Assembly (NCBI GenBank): GCA_903772945.1
Contig: CAICTM010000456.1
Coordinates: 1 to 64,000, forward strand
Direction of reading: 5' to 3'
Source of the DNA: Seminavis robusta
Taxonomy: Eukaryota > Bacillariophyta > Bacillariophyceae > Naviculales > Naviculaceae
DNA: 64,000 bases
Shown here piece by piece: positions 30,642 to 38,754 of this stretch. The position numbers and the translations under genes are program-made. Within the stretch, counting starts at the first letter, position 1. Each line of letters opens with the position of its first letter. The notes below the pieces were generated by a model. That model had not been told where the DNA came from. It made no database searches and was given only the letters and a program-made list of their open reading frames with translations.

Positions 30642-31739
30642 ATGGCATCCTCAGCTCCTCCCTCTCTGGACGGCCGTGCCATGTCGTACATGTTCCTATT
30701 GGCGCTCCAATTTGGATTTCAACCGGCATTGACCCGACAATTCACTCCCTCTGGGATCAATCGCTCCACCGTCATTTTGGTCCAAGAAATCATGAAATTT
30801 GGATTTGCCGCTTCCATGCTCCGATTGTCGTCGACGCCAGACGAAATTGCCAAACTCTATCAACGATGGAGTCTCGGGGAATGGTTCCAAGTGGCTGCCG
30901 TACCGGCGGGATTGTATGCCGTCCAAAATGTCGCCGCCTTGACGGCCTACCAACATTTGGATGCACTCACATTCAATGTCCTCAATCAGACCAAAACACT
31001 CAGTGCCGCACTCTGCTGCTATGTCGTCATGGGACGACGGCAGTCCGTGATGCAAGTACTCGCACTATTACTACTGCTAGTCAGTGCCTTGATTATGGAA
31101 GGAGTCCTGCCCTTGCCGGGAAGTGATGGTAGTACATCCACATCATCATCATCATCATCCGAAGATGACACCCAATCAAACTGGGACACCCAACATTTGA
31201 CTTATGGAGTGTTTCCCATTTTACTGGCCAGTTTTATTTCGGGATTGGCAGGAGCATTGTCCCAGAAAAATCTACAATCGGCCGGAGGAGGACGCAATCC
31301 CTATCAATTCAGTATGGAACTATGTGCCGCCAGTGCCACCATGTTGGGACTCAAACTGGCCGTCAACTCCATTTCATCGGGCCACAACAACAGCAAATCA
31401 GTTATAGGAGGAGGCAGCATGTGGGAGGGATGGACACTGGCCACATTGATCCCCATTGCCACCAATTCCGCCGGGGGAATTGTCGTGGGATTGGTCACCA
31501 AATATGCCGGGAGTGTACGGAAAGGATTTGCACTTATTTTTGGAATCTTACTCAGTGGATTGGTACAAGAATTTGTCACCAAGGAGGAAGGAGGAGGATC
31601 CGTGCGACCCGAACAAATTGTGGGAGGACTGATAGCCGCCGTCAGTCTTTACCTTCATGCCACCAATCCACCGCGACCGAGTACTAGTAGTAGTCCATCA
31701 TCATCATCATCTGTGGATGACACGAAAAAGACCAATTAG
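30642..31739 (+). CDS. Nucleotide-sugar transporter (SLC35A-like)
   Basis: 365 residues in one exon, ATG at 30642 in ACCATGG context. About ten membrane helices. Family markers: ILVQEIMKFGFAA, YAVQNVAALTAYQHLDALTF, NVLNQTKTLSAALCCYVVMG, ISGLAGALSQKNL and NSAGGIVVGLVTKYAGSVRKGFA. These match the SLC35A branch (UDP-galactose, UDP-GlcNAc, CMP-sialate carriers), where the last motif is the conserved N-A-x-G-G-L-x-x-A-x-x-x-K-Y-A-D-x-x-x-K. The protein would exchange a nucleotide sugar for its NMP across the Golgi membrane. Substrate cannot be read. Ser-rich loops (TSTSSSSSSED) and tail (STSSSPSSSSS) are disordered insertions. Confidence 0.88.
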   Translation: MASSAPPSLDGRAMSYMFLLALQFGFQPALTRQFTPSGINRSTVILVQEIMKFGFAASMLRLSSTPDEIAKLYQRWSLGEWFQVAAVPAGLYAVQNVAALTAYQHLDALTFNVLNQTKTLSAALCCYVVMGRRQSVMQVLALLLLLVSALIMEGVLPLPGSDGSTSTSSSSSSEDDTQSNWDTQHLTYGVFPILLASFISGLAGALSQKNLQSAGGGRNPYQFSMELCAASATMLGLKLAVNSISSGHNNSKSVIGGGSMWEGWTLATLIPIATNSAGGIVVGLVTKYAGSVRKGFALIFGILLSGLVQEFVTKEEGGGSVRPEQIVGGLIAAVSLYLHATNPPRPSTSSSPSSSSSVDDTKKTN

Positions 31740-32449
31740 GCAGGCAGAGCGAGCAGACTGCAACAACTGTCTCTTCCAGATTGAATCAAACGAACAAGTC
31801 CTCCCAGTTGCTGTCAACCTCCCATCCAACCATTTTTCAGAAAAGGCAAATCGAGCCCTTTGTGTCTACCGTATTTGCACGGTTTTGTAGTTTCTTCCAA
31901 ATTGATAGATGCTCGTGTTATTCTTACTCGAGTTAGTGATTGAAGATTCCGTTGCGTACCGCGTACATGACCAATGCCAGTCGAGGAATCGAATTCATGA
32001 TCAGTTGATAGTCATGTCTCCACACAGCGTGCATTGACATCCTTGTCACTACACGACGACCGAGTGCTAGCTCAAACTTTGCTCTAGTTCAAAGGAGCCG
32101 CACCAAGGAGGGATCAAACTGCTTGTCACAAAATAAATGGCAGAAACTAGGATTCGCTTGGTTTGATACTCGTGGAAGGGACCTATCATCCGAGTCAGCA
32201 AGTACAAAATGCAAGGGCATTTTATTCATTAAATCACCTTATGATAGTCCTGCTGCCGTGTATCTTGTTGGAACAGGTGGGAGTCGATTCGCCAGTGCCA
32301 AATGGAAAAACTGTCATGGGAAGGTTAGTTGTCCATCGGAGGCAAATATTGTCAAGGAGGCTGCAAACCATTTTGGACGTCATCCACATTAATATCTCAA
32401 GAAGTAGACTCTATTTTCAGTTTTGCTTTGTCCTTGTTTATTGTTGGTC
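31740..32449. other. Convergent intergenic region, nothing recognised
   Basis: Between the transporter (+) and the sirtuin (-). Open frames at 32123-32480 lack recognisable protein features. Confidence 0.4.
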
Positions 32450-33439
32450 TCACGTGGAAGAAGAACACACTTCTCCATGAAGCGTCTTGAGTTGGTTGGC
32501 CCATTCCTCCCCCGCCAAATCGCAAATGGCCCGGACTCCGTCATCACAGTCTCCCTTGCAAAAGACATCCCTAGTAGTAGCCGAGTTTGACCCCAAAAGC
32601 GCTGCTTGAGCAAAGCTTCCCACCAGCTCTCGATTGATCAACAGCCTTGGCACAGTCGGTCTTACCCAGTCGGGAATACTGGCGACGGGTGCCACCAATA
32701 GACTGGTCCCCATGACAAGGAGCAAGTCGCAGTCGTCCATATCTTGGTAGACGTAGTCCAAGAAAATGGAGGGAAGCTCCTCTCCAAAAAAGACAATATC
32801 CGGCTTGACGTAGGATCCACATTGAGGACAGGTCATGACTTGGCCTTCTTTTTGGTACGTGTCTTGGCAAATTTGGAGATCGGCACTCTGTTGGCATTGA
32901 ATACACGAACAGGAGGAAAAATGGCCGTGACATTCCACCAGTCGCTCTTGCGAGACGCCTGCCATTTGTTCCAAACCATCAATGTTTTGCGTATAGACTC
33001 GCTTCAAGACGTTCTGTTGTTCCAACACTGCCAAAAAGGAATGTGCCAGAGTGGGTTTGGGGCCCTCGTCTTGTCCGGGCCACATGGCTTGTGCGACGTT
33101 AACAAAGGGTTGTGGATTCTTGCGAAAGTAGACGAGTTCGAAAATGGCTTCTGGGTACGGCAGCTGTAAGTCTTCCAGCTTGGAATAGAGGCCAGTTCCC
33201 GGAGATCGAAAGTCGGGGATACCGGCATTCACCGAGACTCCGGCGCCCAGGACGACCACGACATTTTCGTACTTGTGCTGCGCCAAGCCTTGGGCCAAGC
33301 TCTCCAAGCTGGCATGCAATCCCGTGGCATGCGCTTTGGAAAAGGAAGAGCCATCCGCAAGAAAGGCAGACAAGGGAACCAACCACAAAGTCAGTAGTAG
33401 TAATGGTGTTGTCAATGGGGCGTTGGTCTTGGGTGTCAT
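32450..33439 (-). CDS. Sirtuin (NAD-dependent deacylase) with plastid-type presequence
   Basis: 329 residues from ATG 33439 in one exon. Sirtuin motifs in order: VVVLGAGVSVNAGIPDFRSP (NAD binding), GTGLYSKL, YTQNIDGLEQMAG, VECHGHF (catalytic His), two Zn pairs (CSCIQCQ region and CPQCGSY), KPDIVFFGE and LLLVMGTSLLVAPVASIP. All catalytic and zinc residues are present, so it should be active; sequence is closest to the SIRT1-3 class. The first 30 residues are a signal peptide (LTTPLLLLTLWLVPLSAF) ending LSAF-LADGSS followed by a Ser/His-rich stretch, which is the diatom ASAF plastid-import pattern. An ER or secretory location is the alternative. The gene is divergent from farnesyltransferase beta with 283 bp between. 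Confidence 0.9.
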   Translation of the reverse strand: MTPKTNAPLTTPLLLLTLWLVPLSAFLADGSSFSKAHATGLHASLESLAQGLAQHKYENVVVVLGAGVSVNAGIPDFRSPGTGLYSKLEDLQLPYPEAIFELVYFRKNPQPFVNVAQAMWPGQDEGPKPTLAHSFLAVLEQQNVLKRVYTQNIDGLEQMAGVSQERLVECHGHFSSCSCIQCQQSADLQICQDTYQKEGQVMTCPQCGSYVKPDIVFFGEELPSIFLDYVYQDMDDCDLLLVMGTSLLVAPVASIPDWVRPTVPRLLINRELVGSFAQAALLGSNSATTRDVFCKGDCDDGVRAICDLAGEEWANQLKTLHGEVCSSST

Positions 33440-33499
33440 GGTCGAAGAAAAGAAATGAGACTGGACAAAAAGATCCAAAGATACAAGCTTGGCGTTACA

Positions 33500-33560
33500 C
33501 TCAGTTTTAAGAAGCTAACCTTCGGTGGATCTTTTTAAAAAAAGGGTTCGCGCGTCAGCA
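33500..33560 (+). repeat. Copy A of a ~55-bp direct repeat flanking the FTase-beta gene
   Basis: CTCAGTTTTAAGAA..TAACCTT..GGTGGATCTTT, an A-run, then GGGTTCGCGCGTCAGC. Matches 35537-35589 in order with a few changes. Copy A lies in the divergent promoter between sirtuin and FTase beta. Confidence 0.8.
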
Positions 33561-33722
33561 ATGGCCAATGGCGGCAACAGTGACGAGCTCCCTTGGCTGT
33601 TGGAGGTTGGAGGAGAATTACTTTTCCAAAGACAAGAAACTGATTGTTGCATCGTGAAAAAAAATTCTCCTGAGAGTGTGTGACGCCATCTTATACAACA
33701 CTTCAAAATAGAAGATAATAGT

Positions 33723-35403
33723 ATGGATGCATCAAGAAGCACCTGGTCGGTGGTGGAGGATCCGGATCGTCAAAAGCGATCTTCCGCTCTGGTGATTACC
33801 GAGTCTGTGGAGATTCAAGAGACTACTGAGGGCGAATGTCAACCCTTTTTTGTCGACTTGGGTTCCTTACGGAAACACTCTCAAGATCACCTACGAGATA
33901 CCAGCTTGCTACCCTCGGAGGAAGATGTACACAATCTGGATGTCTGTCTATTACGGGAAAAACACTACAAGTACCTGTCTCGCGTCTTTTTGCCGTCGCA
34001 ACAACCCTTGAATGGCAACTTGGTCAGTCTGGACTCGGGTCGACCGTGGATGATGTACTGGACTCTCCATGGTTCGGATTTGTTATTGGTATCCTCCCAA
34101 GAAGAGAAACACGACAATCCTACTACCGGTGCTACCAATGGAGCCAACACGAGTACAAATTTACTCTGCCAAAAGGTGGGAGATAATGCCTTAACCGCTG
34201 TGGTATCCACCATGGAAGCGTGCTGGCAATCCATCGAAATCACATTGCCACAGAAGTTGGATTTGAGCGATCAAGATCGAAATCTTCTCGAACCCAATAA
34301 CAAGACCAATAATAATGGCAATAATCCACAGTCATTCCAAGGTGGTGGATTTGGAGGTGGTCCTGGTCAAATGGCACACGCTGCCACTACCTATGCTGCT
34401 GTCTTGACCTTGTGCATTGTGGCGACGTCAGACGGACAATCATCGTCGCCCATGGCGTGGTCGCTTTTGGCAAGAATAAGAAAGCCTCTGTATGCGTGGT
34501 TCTTGTCTCTCCAACAATCTCATGGAGGTTTTCGGATGCATCACGATGGAGAAATTGATGTTCGAGGTGAGTTCATTATTATGACTGACTACCTGTGTCT
34601 CCGTGTATGTGATTGAATGTTTATTGGTCTCATGCTTGATTATTTATTTCTTCTGTAATTTTTCTGTTGGAACAGCATCCTATACCATTTTTTGCGTTGC
34701 CAAATTGCTCAATTTACTGACTCCAACATTGGCCAGTAACACCACAGTGGATTTTATTGCTTCCTGTCAAACCTACGAAGGGGGGTTCGGAGGAGAACCA
34801 TTCACTGAAGCCCATGGTGGATATGCCTACTGTGCCGTCGCCGCCTTGCAACTGGTCAACCGACTGGAAAAAATTGATCGGGAAGCACTCACGGGGTGGC
34901 TTTGTCGGCGGCAGTTGGGATACGAAGGTGGTTTTTCGGGACGCGCCAATAAACTTGTCGATGGGTGTTATTCCTTTTGGCAGGGGGGTGCCTTGGCCAT
35001 TGTCAGTGCACACTATGCTGCTGCTGAGGTGGAAGATGAAATGGATGATTTCTGGTTGTCATCTCCACCACTCTCATATGCTCTGCTGTTTGACAAACCA
35101 ATGCTACAACGGTACATTCTCCTGTGTGCGCAGGATGTCAACGGTGGTCTAAGGGACAAACCTTCCAAATCGAGGGATTTTTATCATTCATGCTACAATC
35201 TATCGGGTCTAGCAATGACACAGCACAGTGGTCGCACTGCGGATGATGATATTAATGATGGTGGTGACAAGGCAGCGGACACCAACAATCAGCACCAGAC
35301 TAATTTTGGCCATCCGGTCAAATCCCTCGTGGCTGCTTCTCACCCATGTTACAACATTCGACTGGAACGAGTATCCAAAGTCCTGGAGTATTTCAAGAGC
35401 TAG
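33723..35403 (+). CDS. FNTB: Protein farnesyltransferase subunit beta
   Basis: Two exons, 33723-34566 and 34676-35403; 523 residues. The N-terminal half has LLREKHYKYLSRVFLPSQQP and SGRPWMMYWTLHGSDLL, specific to the farnesyltransferase beta fold. Exon 2 holds the alpha-alpha barrel repeats (GGFGGEPFTEAHGGYAYCAV, GYEGGFSGRANKLVDGCY). Zinc ligands are expected at the D and C of CAQDVNGGLRDK and the H of DFYHSCYNLSG. With the alpha subunit it attaches a farnesyl group to CaaX-box cysteines such as those of Ras-like proteins. The exon join restores GEIDVRASYTIFCVAKLL, a conserved stretch. Two Asn/Gly/Thr-rich insertions (NPNNKTNNNGNN-type at ~190; DDDINDGGDKAADTNNQ near the end) make it longer than animal homologues (~430). 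Confidence 0.93.
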
Positions 35404-35792
35404 CTAGCCATAGTAGGATAGTTTTGAGACAAAGAGTCCTAAAAATGTAGCTGTTTTCAGGTTCCAAAGCATTGCTGGGACTGCCCCGTGCCATTCCTTT
35501 CTTGGCAGCAAGGCTTTTGGCCAACTTGGCATGTTTCTCAGTTTTAAGAAATTAACCTTTGCTGGATCTTTTAGGGTTCGCACGTCAGCGTGCTTGTGTC
35601 AAGACCCAAGCAAGATCCTTGTCGTTTGATCGCTTGAAGCAAGATGAAAAGGAAGAGAAAGCCTTCGATCATCCTCACTTCACCCCGACACCAAGAATAG
35701 ACCTAGATCTAATCATCATCGGTATTATTAATACTGCAGCTGTGCAATTAACTTAATCAAATCAAACCAAGCCACAAGGATAATCAATCACC
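35404..35792. other. Intergenic, holds direct-repeat copy B
   Basis: Between tandem + genes. The only structure seen is the repeat at 35537-35589. Confidence 0.5.
35537..35589 (+). repeat. Copy B of the direct repeat flanking FTase beta
   Basis: CTCAGTTTTAAGAAATTAACC...GCTGGATCTTTTAGGGTTCGC then ACGTCAGC; same strand as copy A, about 2 kb away, directly upstream of the coiled-coil gene at 35793. Confidence 0.8.
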
Positions 35793-36725
35793 ATGTCTGG
35801 AGTCCCCACGTTATTCGCCAAAGCTTGTGTGAAAAAGCCGAGCATCAAGATTCCACCCAAGGAAGAAGTATCCTTGTTGCTGCAGAAGCGGCTGAGTATC
35901 CAGAAGAAGCCAGAGCAACAAGACGATCCTATTCCAGCACCCATTCCACCTCGACCCGCCAAGCCGGTGATGGAACCAACAAAGCCAGAGGAAGAGGAGG
36001 AATACATTGAGGAAGTGATTGAGGATGAAGTGGTAGAAGAAGAAGAAGAAGAAGAGTATATCGAAGAAGAAGTGATTGAAGATACTCCTCCACCTCCTGC
36101 TGAGGTTGCAGCTGCTGTCGAAACATCCAAACCAGCCGATGCTTCTGCTGCCACATCATCCAAAACAACACCAGACACAACAAACCTTCAATACGATCCC
36201 ACGGCCGTCGTCTCGGCGGAAAAGAATATTTCCGTGTTGGAAGCCGAACAAGAAGCCAGAGATCGCATGGAAGAATACCGTCGCAAACGAGAGGCACGCA
36301 TGGCCGAAGCCGAGCGCAAAAAGGCCGAACGACGAGCCCAATGGGAAGAAGAAATGGCCGAAAATGAAGGCATTGTCACGTCCAAGAAAATGGAACTGAC
36401 CGCGGCGCAAATGGAAGAACTCGATCGCATCAAATCGCTGGAATTGCGGATGCAAGAAGCCGAAGGTGCCGCTTTGGAAGACTTGAAACGACAACAAATT
36501 GAAGCCAAGGACCACTATCTCGAACAACGATTTGCGCATTCCGAAAAAGTATATGAAGCCGAAGAACGCGCGTTGCGAGAAGAGCGAGAAGCCAAGGAAG
36601 CCGCCAAACAAAAGGCTGCGGCTGACAAAAAGGCCAAAAAGGCAGAAGAGAAACGCAAAAAAGAAGAATACGAAAAACGCAAAGCCGAACGAGCCGCGGC
36701 CAAAGCAGCGCAACAAGCATCGTAA
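35793..36725 (+). CDS. Acidic then basic coiled-coil protein
   Basis: 310 residues in one exon; not recognised by name. Residues 1-50 are mixed (FAKACVKKPSIKIPPKEEVS), 55-75 Pro-rich, 65-110 extremely acidic (EEEEEYIEEVIEDEVVEEEE and a second EYIEEEVIED copy), then Pro/Ala/Ser linker. Residues ~150-310 are a single long charged helix (EARDRMEEYRRKREARMAEA, KKAEEKRKKEEYEKRKAER) predicted as coiled coil. It ends QQAS. Such proteins often bind cytoskeleton or act as translation/transport scaffolds, but composition alone cannot decide. The duplicated acidic block suggests internal repeat expansion. Confidence 0.75.
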   Translation: MSGVPTLFAKACVKKPSIKIPPKEEVSLLLQKRLSIQKKPEQQDDPIPAPIPPRPAKPVMEPTKPEEEEEYIEEVIEDEVVEEEEEEEYIEEEVIEDTPPPPAEVAAAVETSKPADASAATSSKTTPDTTNLQYDPTAVVSAEKNISVLEAEQEARDRMEEYRRKREARMAEAERKKAERRAQWEEEMAENEGIVTSKKMELTAAQMEELDRIKSLELRMQEAEGAALEDLKRQQIEAKDHYLEQRFAHSEKVYEAEERALREEREAKEAAKQKAAADKKAKKAEEKRKKEEYEKRKAERAAAKAAQQAS

Positions 36726-37067
36726 GATAAACGGTTGATGGACAGCATGATGTAACTTATTGGTTGTGGTGGGGAGGAAACATTGGCCGTGCCCTCCCTC
36801 ATTGGAACCGTACCGTATCCTTGTGTGGTGTAATTTTACTGTGCCGGTAACTTTCAAGAGCTCTCTCAATTGAAATATATCGTTGCCCTTCAACATCACT
36901 AGAACTGTACCGGTTTCGGTTTCTCCGGTCAGCGGCGAAGTTGATTGGTTGTCAGCATCTATCTACTTATTACTACACATCGTACAATGTAGCTAGAGGA
37001 CCAGCTTCCTCGGAGGTGCGCGCTGACAGAGCTCTTTTCCATTGTCGAGAGAACAGCACTGCTCTTT

Positions 37068-37128
37068 GAATGCTCCAGCTTTAGCAAGGTCCAAGTCTCC
37101 AGCGGCCAAGAACATGATGCGGATACGG
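37068..37128 (-). pseudogene. Relic of the 3' end of a P-domain/VWD gene
   Basis: On the minus strand it reads MFLAAGDLDLAKAGAF, against VMAAEDLELAEAGAF plus stop at 24888-24930. Base match is strong over about 50 bp (AATGCTCCAGCTTNAGCAAG). Only the end of the gene is preserved; the expected stop is lost. Confidence 0.7.
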
Positions 37129-37726
37129 TGTGGAAGGGAAGTGGATTTGATCAGACCTTTGATATATTACTGCAGCTCTACTAGCTAGCTAGCTACCACG
37201 TGCCACGTGCGAAGTTCCGGTTCGGTCCCGTTTCAAGGTCGACTGAAAGACTGCTTTTACAAGAAGCAAGAAGCAAGGGAACCCAAACTACGATGGAACG
37301 CCGTAAAAACAGAAGCCGCTTGTCTGGATATCGATATATTCGACTTTATGGGGGGGTTAGGCAGCAGCGCGGGGGAGGGAAAAGAAGAAGAAGAGGGAGA
37401 GGGTTAGTGACTGAGGTTCCGGATTCCCACTTGAAGAGCAGGCAGGGCAAAGATCGAGTCATTTCGATCAAATCGGACACACATAAAAGCACGAAAGAGA
37501 GGGGAAAAGGCAATGACTATGGTCTTCGCCCCTGACTCCTAACTCTCATGTGTCGGAAGAACAAGTAAATACGTCAGGAAGTAGAGGTTCGTTGTTCGTT
37601 TATCAAATTCAAATTGATCAACGGATAGGCTGACTGGCTCTTTTTCTCTCTTTTTCCATCCTTCGCTTGCACCAGACCTTCCCATTATTTTCGAAAATCC
37701 ACCGAAACCTGTTGCTGGTGAGTGTT

Positions 37727-37776
37727 GTCGGTGTTGTTGTTGTTGTTTGTTGCTGTTGTTGTTGTTGTTGTTGCTA
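37727..37776 (+). repeat. TTG microsatellite
   Basis: About 14 TTG/TTGC units with minor interruptions. Confidence 0.85.
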
Positions 37777-37839
37777 GCCACAATGGCGACCATGGCATGC
37801 TACTAATCGTTCTATCGTCCCCCGTTCGAACAGACACTC

Positions 37840-37955
37840 CTTCCTCTACCGACACCGTGACTCCTTCCTCTACGGACGATCCTTCCTCTACCGACCTTCT
37901 TCCTCTACCGACGCTCTTCCTCTACCGACGCCGCTTCCTCTACCGATACCGACTA
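37840..37955 (+). repeat. TTCCTCTACCGAC minisatellite
   Basis: Six to seven units of TTCCTCTACCGAC with 3-9-bp spacers, another at 38057-38069. One frame reads PSSTD repeats but shifts between units. Confidence 0.8.
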
Positions 37956-38088
37956 TTTTGTCTTGAAGTCAGCGACTACGTGGGTAGGGGCAAGACTCTT
38001 GGCAACAACACTACATTACCTACTACCTACACCCCTACGACGATCCTACCTTGAATCCTCCTCTACCGATCTGATCGCTCCCACGACA

Positions 38089-38493
38089 ATGAGGATCGCA
38101 ATTACACCGGTCTTCTCACAGTGGCTGCTTAGTGTTAACAGATACCCATACAATGAGTTGAGAGCCACAAGGAATGGATTCACCTGTCAGTATGTGATTT
38201 GGAGAAGGCCTTGGCAATGTGTGCGTGCAGACAACTACAATATGCCTATTCTCGAGCAGATTATCATGGATGGACTATGCAAGCCTCTGCCTCCCAACAT
38301 GACAAGCATCATTGATTACATGTTGGAATTGGGACTTGAGCAGTATCCAGTATGGTACAAGTTTGTTGTCTACAACCTTCACAAAATGCTGGAGGGACCA
38401 GATCCTCCCCGTGACCTGAAGCTTTTGGTTGTGATGAGTGAGAATTTTGCTGACAATCTTCGAGAATGGAGACAGAGAAACAACCAGCCATGA
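38089..38493 (+). CDS. Hypothetical protein
   Basis: 134 residues from ATG 38089. Unrecognised. It has an aromatic/charged, protein-like composition: RYPYNELRATRNGFTCQYVI, WRRPWQCVRADNYN, IDYMLELGLEQYPVWYKFVV, YNLHKMLEGPDPPRDLKLL and REWRQRNNQP at the end. A conserved small cytosolic domain is plausible. The upstream minisatellite contributes no clear start; TTG-led extension to 37963 seems unlikely. It lies beside the broken minus-strand element, so it could also be a fragment of a repeat-borne gene. Confidence 0.4.
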   Translation: MRIAITPVFSQWLLSVNRYPYNELRATRNGFTCQYVIWRRPWQCVRADNYNMPILEQIIMDGLCKPLPPNMTSIIDYMLELGLEQYPVWYKFVVYNLHKMLEGPDPPRDLKLLVVMSENFADNLREWRQRNNQP

Positions 38494-38754
38494 ATTTCAT
38501 TGTAAGTTATGGTGTTATTAGAAATGAAAGTTATGTATCTCAATCTTTGTTGTTGCTACCAGCAGAATATCCATTCCATCTAGCTTGGCAAGATCTATCA
38601 TGTGGTGGTCTTCCTCTCCTGTGTGTCAACCAATGGCAGTATTTGTGACAGCAACCATTCGGTGGAGGTTGCTGGAAAGGAGCTGGCAGTATTGGTTGGA
38701 ATTGCGCTGCATGCATTGCATCATTTGAATCTGGTGTTGTTGCTGATATAGAAT

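Larger units (their letters stand above)
36726..38088. other. 1.4-kb intergenic region with relics and simple repeats
   Basis: Contains the VWD-gene relic (37068-37128), GCTAGCTAGC at 37182-37193, a TTG microsatellite and a TTCCTCTACCGAC minisatellite. The open frames at 37200-37535 are not convincing. Confidence 0.45.
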
